From: Amphirosellinia nigrospora
Lineage: Eukaryota > Ascomycota > Sordariomycetes > Xylariales > Xylariaceae
NCBI GenBank assembly: GCA_004123355.1
Contig: SCHM01000004.1
Coordinates: 4,987,017 to 5,051,016 of the forward strand
Length of the DNA: 64,000 nt
Reading direction: 5' to 3'
The notes beneath the pieces are model-generated. The model was not told the origin of the DNA. It saw nothing but the letters and a program-made list of their open reading frames with translations, and did not search any database. This document shows positions 49,672-62,730 of this stretch, piece after piece (the first letter of the stretch is position 1; each line of letters starts with the position of its first letter). The position numbers and the translations under genes are program-made.

Positions 49672-52600
49672 AGTAATTAATACGGGGGCATAAAGAATTA
49701 ATACGGGGGTATAACTTTAAAAAGGCATAATTTTTCCAGCCTTTTTATTAGTTTAAAAATTAATTATTAGTGCTTTTTATCGCTTTTTATTTTAGTTTAT
49801 ATTTTTTAGTAACTTTTTGTTTTAAATTTAGTTATATATTTTTTATATAATTATACGAACTTTTTAAATTATATTTTTTTATAATAAATCTTACGATTTT
49901 TTTATTTTATATTATTGTTTAAAATTATAAACATTAATAATTTTTACGATTTTTATTTTTATATTATTATTTAGAATTATTAAATTTATTTTTATTAAAC
50001 TATATTTTAGCTTATTTTTTTAAGTTATTTTATAGCCGATTTTTTATTTTAAATAATTTATTATATTATTAAAAAAATAATATATATTATATTAATCTTT
50101 TTTTTAACTATTTTTTATAAAATCGATTATATATATTAAATATTGCTATGTTAATATTTTTAATAAATAATAATAATATTAATATTTTAGCTTATTATAA
50201 GTTTAGTAATAATAACGCGTTTAATAACTTTTTTAGTTTTTATTTTTATATATTTAATATTATTTTTAGTTTTTTTAGCCGTAAAAAATTTACTAAACTA
50301 AACTAAATTATATATTATAATTAGCTTATATATTTAATATTTATTTTTATTATAAACTTAATATAACGTTTGTATTATATATTATATTTAGTTTATAATA
50401 AAAAAACGAATATATTTTAGCTAGCTTTTGGCTTTATTTGTATATTTTATAAATAATTAATAATTTATTAAATTATTATTTTTATAGCAATAAAAAAAAA
50501 GTTCGAATTGTTTTTTCCGAATTATTAAAAAAATTATTAAAAAAAGCTAGCAATTATTTATAAACTTATTATAATTATATAAACGCGTACGCTAATAATA
50601 AAATATAAAGATTATTGCTGCTAAATTTTAATAGCTATAATTTTTTGCTTTTTTATTTATTATTTTATATATTTTTGAAAAGTTTAATATTATATTTATT
50701 TATTTTACAGCTTATTAAATAAAAATTTTATAAAGTATTTTTATTAAAGTTAATTCGGCTAGCTAAAATAATATTAAAATAATTAAATATTTTATTAATT
50801 AATTAACGTTTTTTATTTTTATATATAAATTAAATTTTTAACTTATTTATTTTAAACGATTTATTTTTTACGTTTAATATGTTTTTTGTTTATATTAATT
50901 AGTTTATAAAAACTAATAATTTTAAAATTATTAAATAATATAGCTATAAATATAAGCAATATTTAGTTCGGTTTTTAATATAATATAACTAGTTTAAAAA
51001 ACTTAAAAAAGCTAAAAGTAATAAAATTTATTAATAAAAATTTAGAAAAATAAATTATTAATAAATAATTATTATAGAATTTTTAAACTAAAATAATTAG
51101 TTTTTATAAGTTTATAAAAATAAAAAATATTATAAATATAATTATAATTTAAATTTAAATTTTTTAATATATTTATTTATTAATAGCTTATTATTATTAT
51201 ATAGGATATTATTATAATTATTAATTATTATATTAATATATAAGCTTATAATATATAAAATATTATTAAAAAATAATATAAAAAGTTTGTTTTTATATAA
51301 TAAAATATTTATAATATTTAAAGTTTTATTTAATAAAAACGTTTTAATAAATATAATTTAATTATAGCTTTAATTAAAACGTTTAATTAAAAATAAGTTT
51401 TTTATATAATAAAATAAAATAATAAAAAATAAGTTTTATTTAGTTAAATTAATTTAAACTTTTTTATACTATATTAAAATATAAAAATAATTTTTATAAA
51501 TTTTAAGCTTTAATAATATATATAAAACTAACCGATTTAAGCTTTTTTTGTTTTAAATAACTAGTTAAACTTATTTAAGGACTATTTTAATATTATGTTT
51601 AATTTTATTAATAATAAAAAAAAAAAAGCTTTTAGTTTTTAGTAAAAAATATTTATAAGTTTATAAAACAATTTAATATATGCTTGTTATATATTATAAT
51701 AATTAATTATAATAAAATAATAAAAGCTATATTAAATAATTAGTTTTTATCCGCTTAGTAGTAGCTTTATATATATTATATTAATTTAAACGTTTTATTT
51801 TAAGCTAAATAAAAATAAATAAACAATTATATTAATAATAATAGCTTTAATATTAACGATAAAAATAATATTATTATTATTAGCTAGTTAACTATAAAAT
51901 TAAGCTTATTTAATAAATATTTTTTATTAAAAATATTATTTTTAGCGATAATAAAGTTTTTTATATTTATAAAAGTGTTTTTATACTATAAAAAAAAAAA
52001 TATTTGCTAAAACTAAAGCTATATAAAAAAGTATAAATTAAACTTTATTAAAAGTTTAATAACTAATAATTTATTTTTCGGTATATATAAAGTATATATA
52101 TTATTTAAGTTATAATAAATATAATATTTTATTCGGAAATACTTTAATTTTAATATTAAAATTATTTTAATATTAAAGCAAGCAATAATAATATTAAAAA
52201 CTATTTTTTAAACGGTATAAATTATTTATATAGCTTTATTATTTATATATAAAAATAATATCTAATTAAAAGTATAATTTTAAACAAGTTTATATTTAAA
52301 ATAAAGTTTAATATAATGTAAATATTTATAAAATTTTTTAAGTTATTTAAATAAACTTTTAAAAATTATATTATCGAAAACTTTAAATTTTATTATTAAA
52401 TAAATTATATTGTTTATAAATTAATACTAACTAATAATAACTTTTTTTAGCAAATATAAAAGCTTATATTAATAATTATTTAGTTATTATTAAACTAAAA
52501 ATTTTATATATTTATAATATTTATATTAAACTATTAAATAAAACTTTATTTAATAAATATAATATATATTTTTATTAGCGGCTATAAAAATTATTATTAA

Positions 52601-53029
52601 ACGATTTATATTAATAAATTTAAAACTTTAAAATTATTATTAACTTTTATAATTGTTTTAAAAATATTTCTAAGCGTATTTTTAATAGCTTTATTATTTT
52701 AATAAATATATTGCTAACTAGCTAGTTAACTAAAAAGTAAAAATAAAATTGCTTAAAAAATAGTTAAAATAAATTAACTATAATTAAACTAAAATAAAAA
52801 ATGCTCGTAATAATAATAGTATAAATATCGATAATAGTTTATTTATATAACGTTAAATATATAATTAAATAAAACTTAGTGCTAAAAAAATAACTAGTAA
52901 TAAAGCTACCGGGCGCCGGTTATAGCTTAATATCTAGAAATAAAAAAATTAATAAAAGCTAAAATAAGTTTATTTTTATTGCTTTTATATTTATTACTAT
53001 ATATATATATAGCTAAAAATATTAATTTA

Positions 53030-53530
53030 TATAAATATAAAGATTTTATTACTTTTTATTGTTTTTTTAAAGATTTTATATATATTATTATATATATAAA
53101 GATTTTTTTGTTTTTTTTTTGTTTGTTTATTGCTTTTTGTTTTTGTTTTATTATTTTTGTTCGTTTGTTTTATTATTTTTATTTTTTTTTCGAGGACTTT
53201 ATATATATTACTATATATATAAGGATTTTATTACTTTTTTTTATTTTCTTTAAGGACTTTTTGTTGCTTTTCTTTGTTTTTTTATTATTTTTTTTTTATT
53301 TTTTTAAAAACTTTACGTTATATTTTGCTTATTTTTTTAAAGATTTTATATTTATATATTACTAATATATAAAGTTTATTATATCTTGTTTATTTTTTTA
53401 AAAATTTTACGTATATTATTATATATAAAAGGTTTTGTTGCTTTTGCTTATTTTTTCGAAGATTTTACGTATATTATTATATATATAAAGGTTTTATTAC
53501 TTTTTGTTTATTTTTTCGAAAACTTTAAAT
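53030..53530 (+). repeat. ~60 bp degenerate tandem repeat
   Basis: Units of AAGATTTTACGTATATTATT, ATATATAAAGG, TTTTGTTGCTTTT and TTATTTTTTCG. The one long open frame here (52979-53365) encodes almost only Phe, Tyr, Ile and Leu and is a by-product of the repeat, not a gene. Confidence 0.6.
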
Positions 53531-53759
53531 TAAATAAATACTTAATTATTATTTAGCTTTTTAATATAGTTTAATAATTTTAGCTAATTATTATTTTAAG
53601 AATAAGTACTAGATTATTATAATAAATATATAGATTTTTTTAATCTTAACGTATTATTATTTTTTGTTTTTATTTTTTTATTTTTTAAACTATTTTATGT
53701 TTTGCTATAATTATTATTTTTATATAAAAAAAACTTTATTATATTAATTATTAAATATT

Positions 53760-54780
53760 AAAACGCCTGTAGCTATTTATTTATTTAAAATATAATTTTT
53801 AGTAAATAATTATTATTTTAGCTTTATTTATAGCGTTTATTAGTATTAGTTATATATTATCGCTATATTTATAATCTTTTTTTTTTTAATTTTTTTAGGC
53901 TAAACTATTTATTTAATTTTAAAAATTATTTAGTTTTATAATATTTTACGTTATTAATTAAGCAGCTTTATTTAATTAGCGATATATAATATGCCCGTTT
54001 AATAGTTTAATATTTTTATAATTATTTTTATAACTAGTTATAATTATTATTATATTTAAAGCTTAATATATTATAATTAACTGTTTATATTTTTTAGCTT
54101 TAAACTTATTTATTATTATAACGATAAAATAATTATTAAATATTTTACGCCGCTGTTTATATTTATTTAGTCGGTTTATATTATTACCGTTAAATATTAA
54201 TAAATTATTTAGTTTATTATAAATATAAATATTTTATAACGTTAAATAAATATATAAAGGATTATTTATTTATATTAATATATTAAATTAAATATAACTA
54301 TTATATTAATTATTTTTAAAATAATTATTATTATAATTAACTTTATTTTTTTTATTAAGCTTTAAAAATATTTTATAAAAAAGCCGAAAATATTGTTTAT
54401 TTATATAATATTTATAATATAATATTTATTATTAATTATTTTAAATATAAATTAATTAAAATATATTATTAAATATAGTAATTTTATCGATAGCTATTAT
54501 ATAAAAAAGTTCTAAAAAAGCTATTTGTTTTAATATAAATATTTTAATATTAGCTACTTTTTATTATCGCGCCCCGATTAATTTAATATATATTAATTTT
54601 CGATTAAAATATTTAGTTAATAATAAATTTAATTAAAATAATAATAATACTATAAACGTTTTTAATTAATATTAAAACAATTTATAAATAATATAATTAA
54701 ATAGTAAAATATAAGTAAATATGCTTAAAAATATAAGTTTAAATTTTATTATTGCTTAAAAATAGGTTTTATATTTAAAA
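53760..54780 (+). repeat. Internal direct duplication, first copy
   Basis: Matches 55480-56300 through boxes such as AGCTTTATTTATAGCGTTTA, TTACGTTATTAATTAA and GATATATAATATGCCCGTTT. Ends are approximate. It lies inside the 7.7 kb element. Confidence 0.55.
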
Positions 54781-55307
54781 AAACTAAAAAATATTATTAT
54801 ATATTAAACATTTAAAAAAATATTTTATTATATTAATATAAGCTTTTATTATTAAACTAACTTTATACTATATTTATTATATTTAAATATAATAAAAAAT
54901 TAATATTAAGTTATTAATATTATTTAAACAAACTATATAATATTTCGTTAATAATTAGCTTGTTTATTTTTTATTAAAAAACATAAACTATATAATATTA
55001 AAATATACTATTAAACTAGTTAATTTAATTTTTATTAAATATTATACCTATTTTTAGTATTTATTATATTAAAAAAATAATAATAAATTTTATATATAAA
55101 AAAATATATAATATATTTTTAGTATATATTTAAAATATAGCAGTTATACAAAATTACGGGCTTATTATATAAAAGTTATAGTTTTAAAAAAAATATATAT
55201 AAATAAATATTTAGTATATATAAAAAATATATAATAGTTACAAAAAACTATATAATTATTAAATATAAAAATTATAATTTAGTAAAGCTATATATAACTA
55301 TAAATAC

Positions 55308-55378
55308 TTTTTTTTTTTTATTAAAACTTTTTCTTTTTTTTTTTTTATTAAAACTTTTTCTTTTTTTTTTTTTTTTTA
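55308..55378 (+). repeat. Pyrimidine tract, repeated
   Basis: T runs of 11-18 separated twice by ATTAAAACTTTTTC, about 23-28 bp per unit, followed by an unusually unmutated stretch with CTACTATACTTGCTACTGCT. Confidence 0.7.
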
Positions 55379-55479
55379 GCCTTTAAGCTACTATACTTGC
55401 TACTGCTACCCTTTGCCCCCTAGTACTTTTTAAATATAATTTTAAATATTAAACTGTTTAATTATTAAAAATTAATATA

Positions 55480-56300
55480 TTTATAGCCGTTTTTTAATTC
55501 GAATTATAATTTAAATAAATAATTTATATTTTAGCTTTATTTATAACGTTTATTAGCGTTAGCTATATATTTTTATAATATATTTTTTTTAATCCTTTAA
55601 TACTTTTAAGCTTAGCTATTTATTTATAATCTCTTAAATATTTTTAGCTTTATAATATTATTACGTTATTAATTAAATAGTTTTGTTTAATTAACAATAT
55701 ATAATATGTTTATTTAATAGTCCGGCTTATTTTAAACTATTATTATAGTTATACTACTAGTATTTTTATATTTAAAGCTTTAATATAGCTATAATTAATT
55801 ATTTTTTTTTTTATATTAATATTTAGATTAATTATAGCTATTATTATATTTTTATACGTAAATAAAAAATTACTGCTAACGATTTTATTAATTTGCGAAA
55901 CTTTAAAAATATTTTAAAAAAAGCTAAAAATATATTTATTTTATTTAATATATTTATAATATAATATTTATTGCTAATTATTTTATATATAAATCGATTA
56001 AAACGTTATAGCTAAAAATATAGCTTTATTAATAACTACGTTATTAAATAGTTTAGGTTATTTATTTTAGCTTTAAAACGTATAAAAAGTTTTACTTTTT
56101 TATAATTAGCACTTTTTAATAAATTATCGCCCGTATTATTAACTATATAATTAATAATAAAATTAAACAAAAAATTATAATTATAGCTATTATAATAAAA
56201 TATAAATAAGCTAAAAATATTTATTAGTATATAATTTAAATAATTAAAAGCAAGCTTAAATGTTTAAATATATAAGTTTAATTTTTATTATAATAGAAAT
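55480..56300 (+). repeat. Internal direct duplication, second copy
   Basis: Second copy of 53760-54780 (AGCTTTATTTATAACGTTTA, TTACGTTATTAATTAA, ATATATAATATGTTTATTTA), differing mainly by C-to-T and G-to-A changes. A short end piece (AAGCTTAAATGCTTAAATAT) recurs a third time near 56405. Confidence 0.55.
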
Positions 56301-56599
56301 ATTTTTTAGCTAAAGTAAATATAAAATAATATAGTTTAATATTTTAATAGCACTTTTTAATTATATAAACCGAATATTTATTATATATATTTAACTAATT
56401 AAAAATAAGCTTAAATGCTTAAATATATAAGTTTAATTTTTGCTGTATATAATAACGATTGTTTAGTTTAATATAGTATAAAATAAAATAGTTATTTAGT
56501 AAAAAGAATTAATATAATTTTTTATTTTAATAAATAAATATATTGCTATAATTATATAAAATAATATTTATTTTAAATTATTTTATAATTTTGCTATTA

Positions 56600-57100
56600 T
56601 TTAACTAAAGTTATAACGTGATTTTATAGTATAATATTATTTTATTAAAGTTATAACGTAATTTTATAATATATTACTATTTAACTTAAATTACTTTAGC
56701 TTTTATTATTATTTATTAAAGTTATAATGCGATTTTATAATACGTTATTATTTAATTAAAGTTATAACGCGATTTTATAATACGTTATATTTTATTAAAA
56801 TTATAAATAATTTTACGCTTTTATTACTATTTAACTAAAGTTATAACGTAATTTTATAATACGTTACTATTTAATTTAAATTACTTTACGTTTTTACTAT
56901 TATTTAATTAAAGTTATAATATAATTTTGCGGTTATTTAATTAAAAGCTTTATAATTTTATAATATATTATTATTTAATTAAAATTATAATATAATTTTA
57001 TAATATATTATTATTTAACTAAAATATAATATAATTTCGTAGTTATTTAACTAAAAGCTTTACGATTTTATAATATATTACTATTTAATTATAATTATTA
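56600..57100 (+). repeat. Tandem array of TAAAGTTATAACG units
   Basis: About ten degenerate units built from ACTATTTAACTAAAGTTATAA, CGTAATTTTATAATACGTTA and a CTTTACG spacer, ending about 300 bp before the right end of the 7.7 kb element. A subterminal array like this can be transposase-binding DNA; that role is inferred. Confidence 0.6.
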
Positions 57101-57408
57101 AACATATAGTAATATATATATTATTATAATATAGTTATAATATATTAATTAATAAAACCTAAAATATTCCGGAATAGCTTTAAATTAATATATTAAAAAT
57201 ATAAACTAGCTAGCAATTATATATATTATATAAATATAACCAATCGGCTATTATAATTATAATTAATTATAGTTAAGCTTTAAGTAAAGTTAATAAAATA
57301 AAAATATTATAAGGCAAAATTTATATTTAACTAATAAAAAAGTTATACCCCTTTAAAGTTATGCTTTTATATTAATTTTTATACCTTTATATTAATTGCT
57401 TATTTAAA

Positions 57409-60400
57409 ACGTTATTAAATATTTTATATATAATTTAAAAAAATATAAAAATATATATAAACTTATAAATATAATTAAAAATTTATAATATTTATAATAA
57501 ATTTTAAAGCTATTTTTTTTTTTTAATATTTATAATTAATAAAATATTTTTAAAGTTTATATTTAAAAATATTTTTATATTAAAATTTTATATAATAATT
57601 CTAAAAAAAAAAAAAAAAAAACTAATTTTTATTATAATATAATTAAATTTTTATAGTTTATATAAAGTTTAAACTATTATTTTTTTAAATATAAATAAAA
57701 TTAAAATATTTATAAAGCTTTTTATTTTTTTTTGTCGAATTATATAAATAAATTTTTTATTTAAAATAAAATATATATTAGTTTTTATAGTTAAAAAATT
57801 TAATTAAATTTAAAACTTAAATAATATATAATAATTTATAAATTTTAAAATTATTTTAATTTTTTTAACTAAAAAAGTTTTAATAATATAATAATTATTT
57901 AATAAAACTTTTTTTTAAAAATATATAAATTAATAAATTATTAATAATTTAAAATAATTTATTTTAATCCGAAAAACTTTTAAGTTATAGCTAAATTAAA
58001 TATAATTTTTAATTTTTAAAATAACTAAAAATAATAAAAACTATATATTATTATAATTTAAATATATTTAAATTTTTAATTTTTTATTATTAATTAGTTT
58101 ATAAAAAACTTAATAAACTTTATAAAAAATAAAAATTTTTAAAATATATATAATATATAAAATATAATTTTATAACTTAAAAAATTACTTATAAATAATT
58201 TTTTTATAGTTTTAAAATTTATATTATAAAATTAATTATAAAATAATCGATTATAATAAATTATATATATAATAAAATAAATAAAAATAAAATATAATAA
58301 ATTATTAATGAATATATAATTATTTAATTATATTTAGTTATAACGTTTAATATATATAATAAATTAAATTATTATTTAATAAAAAATAATATTTAAAATA
58401 ATAATAATAATAAAATAAATAAATATTTATATTAATAAAAATAATTAAAACTAAAAATATAATTAATAACTAAAGTTATAAATAAATAAATAATATTTAT
58501 AAATAAAAAGAAATATACGAAAAAAAAAGAATAAATAATAAAAATAAATAAATATTTATTAATAAATTATATTTAAAACGAATAAAAATTATTTATTATT
58601 AAAAAAAATAAATTCGGCTAAAAATAATACTAATAAGCTTAAATAAATTTTTAAAAAAAGCTTTAAAAAGTAAAATAAAATATAAATAAAATAAAATTTT
58701 AAAATAAAATAAATTAAATAAAGCTTAAATAACTAATTAATAATTAATAATTAATAATAATAAAGTTATAAGTTTTAAATTTATATTATTTTTAATATTA
58801 AAATATAAATAATTATAAATAATAAATAATATTTTATAAAAATTACTTAAATTATTAATATTAAATAAAAAATAAAAACGTAAAATATAAAACTTTAAAT
58901 ATTAAATTATACGTTAAATATAAAAAATAAAAAAAAGTTTTAAATAATAAAATAATTTTTAATTAAAATTAAAGAATTTTTTATTTAAAATATAAAGCTA
59001 GATAAAAAAATTTTTTATCGATAAAAAAAACCTTTTTTATTTAGTTATATTTTTTTATAAAACTTAAGCATTAAAAAGTTAATTTATAATAAATTATAAA
59101 ATAAATATTATTTATATATATTAAAAAACTTAATTAAAAAAAATTTAGTTTAGCTTATATAATAAATATTATTTTAACGTTAAAAAAATAATATAAAAAC
59201 TAAATAAATATTTTATTACTATAAATTTAAAAAAATAAAAACATATATTAGTTATTATAATATATATAAAATATATAATTAGCTAAAACAAACTATATAA
59301 AAATATTAATTAATTAAAGTTAAAGATTTTAAATTTATAAAAATAATTATTTTAAATATTATTTAAAAAACATTTTAATAAATAAATAATAAAAATAAAA
59401 AATATTATAATTTATAATAATAATTATATATAATATTTAAAAAAACGCTATTTATATTAAAAAATAAAAAATATATTATAAAAACTAAAATATTACGCTA
59501 ATAAAAATATTATTAACTAATTAAAATATATTTAAAAATATTATTTAATAAAAACTAAAAATTTACGTTTAATTTTAAAAAAAAATATAAAAAAAATTAA
59601 ATATATAATTACTAATAATAATAATATATTATTTTTAAAAAATAGTTTATCCGAACATAAAAACTAAATAGTTAAAATAACTATATAATATTTTATTTTA
59701 AATATTTTAATAAATAATAAATAAACTTATTAATATTATTATAATAAAATTTAAATAATATTTATTTATTTATAATTAAATTATTAATATACGAATAATT
59801 GTTTAAATTTTATATTTTAAAATTTAACAATATAATAATTTAATAAAAATCGAAAGCTATATAAAAATCTAATAAATATAGCTATATTTTTAATAAAACG
59901 TTAAACTAGCTATAAACTTATAGCTATAAAAGCTAAATATTATTATAATTAAAATAAAACTAATAAAATTTAATATAAAAATAAAGTTTATTTATATTTA
60001 TATATTAAATATTATTTATTTAAAAAACTTTTAAAAAGTTTTTTTAATAAAAAATAAGGTTTTTAAAATAAAATAACGTATAAAAAAATTAATATATAAA
60101 TTAAATCTATTTAAAATTTTCGATATTTATTTAATAATATTAATAGTTTATTTATTTTTAAACATAATAAAAAAAATCTTTTTATTAAATTATTTTAATA
60201 TTTAAACTTATTATAACGATTAATTAAATAGTAAAAAAAACGGTAATTTTTAAAAATCGAAACTATACTTAAATATTAATTAAATTATATTAAAATAAAT
60301 AATTATTTTATTAAATAAAAAAAATAGTTATAAAAATAACTAATAATATTTAAATAATAATTATAAATATAATTATTTTAATTAAAAAATATTAAACATA

Positions 60401-60471
60401 TAATAAAAAAAAATTTAAAATATTTATTAAAAATAACGTAAATTTTAATAATAAATAAAAAGTTTTTAAGT
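57409..60471. repeat. RIP-saturated AT block
   Basis: No gene. A repeat A end block is recognisable at about 58960-59100 (AAAAAAATTTTTTATCGATA, then AACTTAAGCATTAAAAAGTT), in the orientation of the 13680-15310 copy. The rest is degenerate A/T sequence. Confidence 0.85.
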
Positions 60472-60476
60472 ATAAA

Positions 60477-60734
60477 TAACACAAGAAGCCTGGGAGGAGT
60501 GTATATTATGGTATCTGTAAGTCTGGTGGTGTTGTAAAGGTAGTAGTGGTGGCCCGCGGCCACCACCCACCTTATATACGTGGGGCTATAGCCAGTGGTC
60601 AGGTGACCCACCCTACGTAGGGGTCAGGTGACCCCACGTAGGTGGGTGTGCCACAGCCACTGGTCACAGCCACGTACAGCCACAGGGTGACCCCAGTGCC
60701 CTAGGGCACTGGGTCCCCTTACCTACGCGTAGCA
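60477..60734 (+). repeat. LTR 1 of the array
   Basis: 258 bp. Hairpin GTGGTGGCC/GGCCACCAC at 60546-60566 and a perfect 22 bp palindrome centred on CCTAGG at 60692-60713, at the same relative places as the two hairpins in the 5.6 kb LTR. Confidence 0.75.
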
Positions 60735-60863
60735 AATGCCACACACATACAAAAATCCTATTGACCTCAATAGCCCTAGCCTAGCCCTAGCCTGGCCACA
60801 CACCCTAGCCACAAGCACTAGCCACAAATCCACCCATATTGCCAATACCACTTTCCTCCACCC

Positions 60864-61195
60864 AGGTCTGCGTAGGTCTGCGGGGGTCTGTAGGGGGTCT
60901 GTAGATCTACAGGGTCTGTAGACCTGTAGGGGTCTGTAGACCTGTAGGGGTCTGTAGACCTGCAGGGGTCTGCAAGGGGGTCTGTAGATCTGTAGGGGTC
61001 TGTGCAAGTGTAGGTCTGTGTAGGTCTACGCAGGTCGAGGTCTGCGTAGGTCGGGTCTGCGTAGGTCTGCGTATCTAGGTCTGCGTTTCGAGTCTGTATT
61101 TCGAGGTCTGCAGAGGTCTAGGTCTGCGTAGGTCTGCGTATCGAGGTCTACGCAGGTCGAGGTCTGCGTTTCGAGGTCTGTATTTGGATCCTACG
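60864..61195 (+). repeat. GGTCTG minisatellite, first internal region
   Basis: The first half is GGTCTGTAGACCTGTAGGG-type (self-complementary); the second half is AGGTCTGCGTTTCGAGGTCT-type. It ends where TCCTACGGTCCAGCTTGTAC begins. Confidence 0.75.
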
Positions 61196-61564
61196 GTCCA
61201 GCTTGTACGCAAGATGCCGGATCGGTCGTATATAGCTGGTTGACGTAGGCTTGAATGAACGGTGACGTCGGCGGCGTTTAGCTTGTACGCAGATTCCGGA
61301 TCGGTCGTATATAGCTAACGGAGCGTCGACGGCGTTGCTTTTGAGGCGTATTCGGCTGCAAACGAGAGTATCAAGAACGGTGCAGATGTAGCTTCGTACG
61401 GCGTTTGAATGCTGGGAGAACGTGATTGGCTCCGGACGAGAGTATCAAGAACGGTACGACCCGGAGCGTCGACGGTAATTGAACGACGGCGTATCTGCCG
61501 CTTCGAAAAAGACTTGAATGGGGCTTTACGTCGCCGTGCGACGGACCTAGCTTACCGCACCATT
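61195..61564 (+). other. Non-repetitive tail of the first internal region
   Basis: GC-rich, with repeated boxes: CCGGATCGGTCGTATATAGC twice and GAGAGTATCAAGAACGGT twice. It ends with the perfect hairpin CGTCGC-CGT-GCGACG (61529-61543) just before the next LTR. No coding potential seen. The second internal region (62330-62730) repeats this layout. Confidence 0.55.
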
Positions 61565-61835
61565 TAACACAAGGAGCCTGTACGCAGGAGTGTATATTAT
61601 GGTATCTGTAAGTCTGGTGGTCTTGTAAAGGTAGTGGTGGTGGCCCGCGGCCACCACACCCACCTTATATAGGTGGGCTGCAACCAGTGGTCAGGTGACC
61701 TACCCCACGTAGGTGGGGTGGCCACGTGACCCACCCCTGGGTGGGGTGTGCCACAGCCACTGGTCACAGCCACGTACAGCCACAGGGTGACCCCAGTGCC
61801 CTAGGGGCACTGGGTCCCCTTACCTACGCGTAGCA
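61565..61835 (+). repeat. LTR 2 (central, shared) of the array
   Basis: 271 bp, longest middle section: an additional GTGACC/CCCACCCCTGGGTGGGG segment. Its palindrome carries one extra G at the centre. It serves as the 3' LTR of the left unit and the 5' LTR of the right unit. Confidence 0.75.
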
Positions 61836-61964
61836 AATGCCACACACATACAAAAATCCTATTGACCTCAATAGCCCTAGCCTAGCCCTAGCCTAGCCAC
61901 ACACCCTAGCCACAAGCACTAGCCACAAATCCACCCATATTGCCAATACCACTTTCCTCCACCC

Positions 61965-62310
61965 AGGTCTGCGTAGGTCTGCGGGGTCTGTAGGGGTCTG
62001 TAGATCTACAGGGGTCTGTAGACCTGTAGGGGTCTGTAGACCTGTAGGGGTCTGTAGGGGGTCTGTAGATCTGTAGGGGTCTGTGCAAGTGTAGGTCTGT
62101 GTAGGTCTACGCAGGTCGAGGTCTGCGTAGGTCTGCGTATCCAGGTCTGCGTATCTAGGTCTGCGTATCTAGTCTGCGTTTCGAGGTCTGCAGAGGTCAA
62201 GGTCTGCGTTTCGAGGTCTGCAGAGGTCGAGGTCTGCGTAGGTCTGCGTATCGAGGTCTACGCAGGTCGAGGTCTGCGTTTCGAGGTCTGCAGAGGTCGA
62301 GGTCTGCGTT
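61965..62310 (+). repeat. GGTCTG minisatellite, second internal region
   Basis: Same two-part structure as 60864-61195, with different unit numbers in the CTGCGTTTCGAGG part, showing copy-number change after the tandem duplication. Confidence 0.75.
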
Positions 62311-62730
62311 TCGAGATGGGACGTTGACGGCGTATTGGATCCTACGGTCCAGCTTGTACGCAAGATGCCGGATCGGTCGTATATAGCTTTTCGGTAGGTT
62401 GGATGAACGGAACGTCGGCGGCGTTTGGCTTGTACGCAAGATTCCGGATCGGTCGTATATAGCTAACGGAACGACGACGGCGTTGCTTTTGATCCGTATT
62501 CGGCTGCAAACGAGAGTATCAAGAACGGTGCAGATGTAGCTTCGTACGGCGTTTGAATTGCTGAGCTGGGAGAACGTGATTGGCTCCGGCGAGAGTATCA
62601 AGAACGGTGCATCCGGAGCGTCGACGGTAATTGAACGACGGCGTATCTGCCGCTTCGAAAAAGAATTGAAAAGGGGGCGCTGCTCGCGCTTTTACGTCGC
62701 CGTGCGACGGACCTAGCTCACCGCACCATT

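Larger units (their letters stand above)
49672..57400. mobile_element. 7.7 kb terminal-inverted-repeat DNA transposon (degraded)
   Basis: The left end AGTAATTAATACGGGGGCAT and the reverse complement of the right end (AGCAATTAATATAAAGGTAT) are the same inverted repeat as in the 596 bp element, again with two ~21 bp sub-repeats per end. TATTTAAA lies on both outer sides (49664-49671 and 57401-57408), an exact 8 bp target-site duplication. The inside is RIP-mutated but keeps more G/C than neighbouring blocks. It includes tandem arrays (53030-53530, 56600-57100), a pyrimidine tract (55308-55378) and a ~0.8-1 kb direct duplication. No transposase frame survives. Length, ends and 8 bp duplication suggest the autonomous or long partner of a hAT- or KDZ-like family. 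Confidence 0.75.

Noticed and set aside
52979-53365. 128-codon frame of mostly Phe, Tyr, Ile and Leu
   Set aside because: Low-complexity translation of a ~60 bp A/T tandem repeat; not a membrane protein gene.
40805-60471. Centromere
   Set aside because: RIP-rich AT DNA is compatible with a fungal centromere, but the window has no diagnostic feature and chromatin data would be needed.
60764-60810. CCCTAG repeats resembling a telomere
   Set aside because: Irregular CCTAGCCCTAGC units, only a few copies, internal to a mobile element and flanked by unrelated sequence; not CCCTAA telomere DNA.
60864-61195. CRISPR-like regular repeats
   Set aside because: No unique spacers, irregular period and a eukaryotic context; a minisatellite.
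60723-62363. Frames of 60-94 codons rich in Arg, Pro, Leu and Asp
   Set aside because: They are translations of the GGTCTG minisatellite, open only because the repeat lacks stops.
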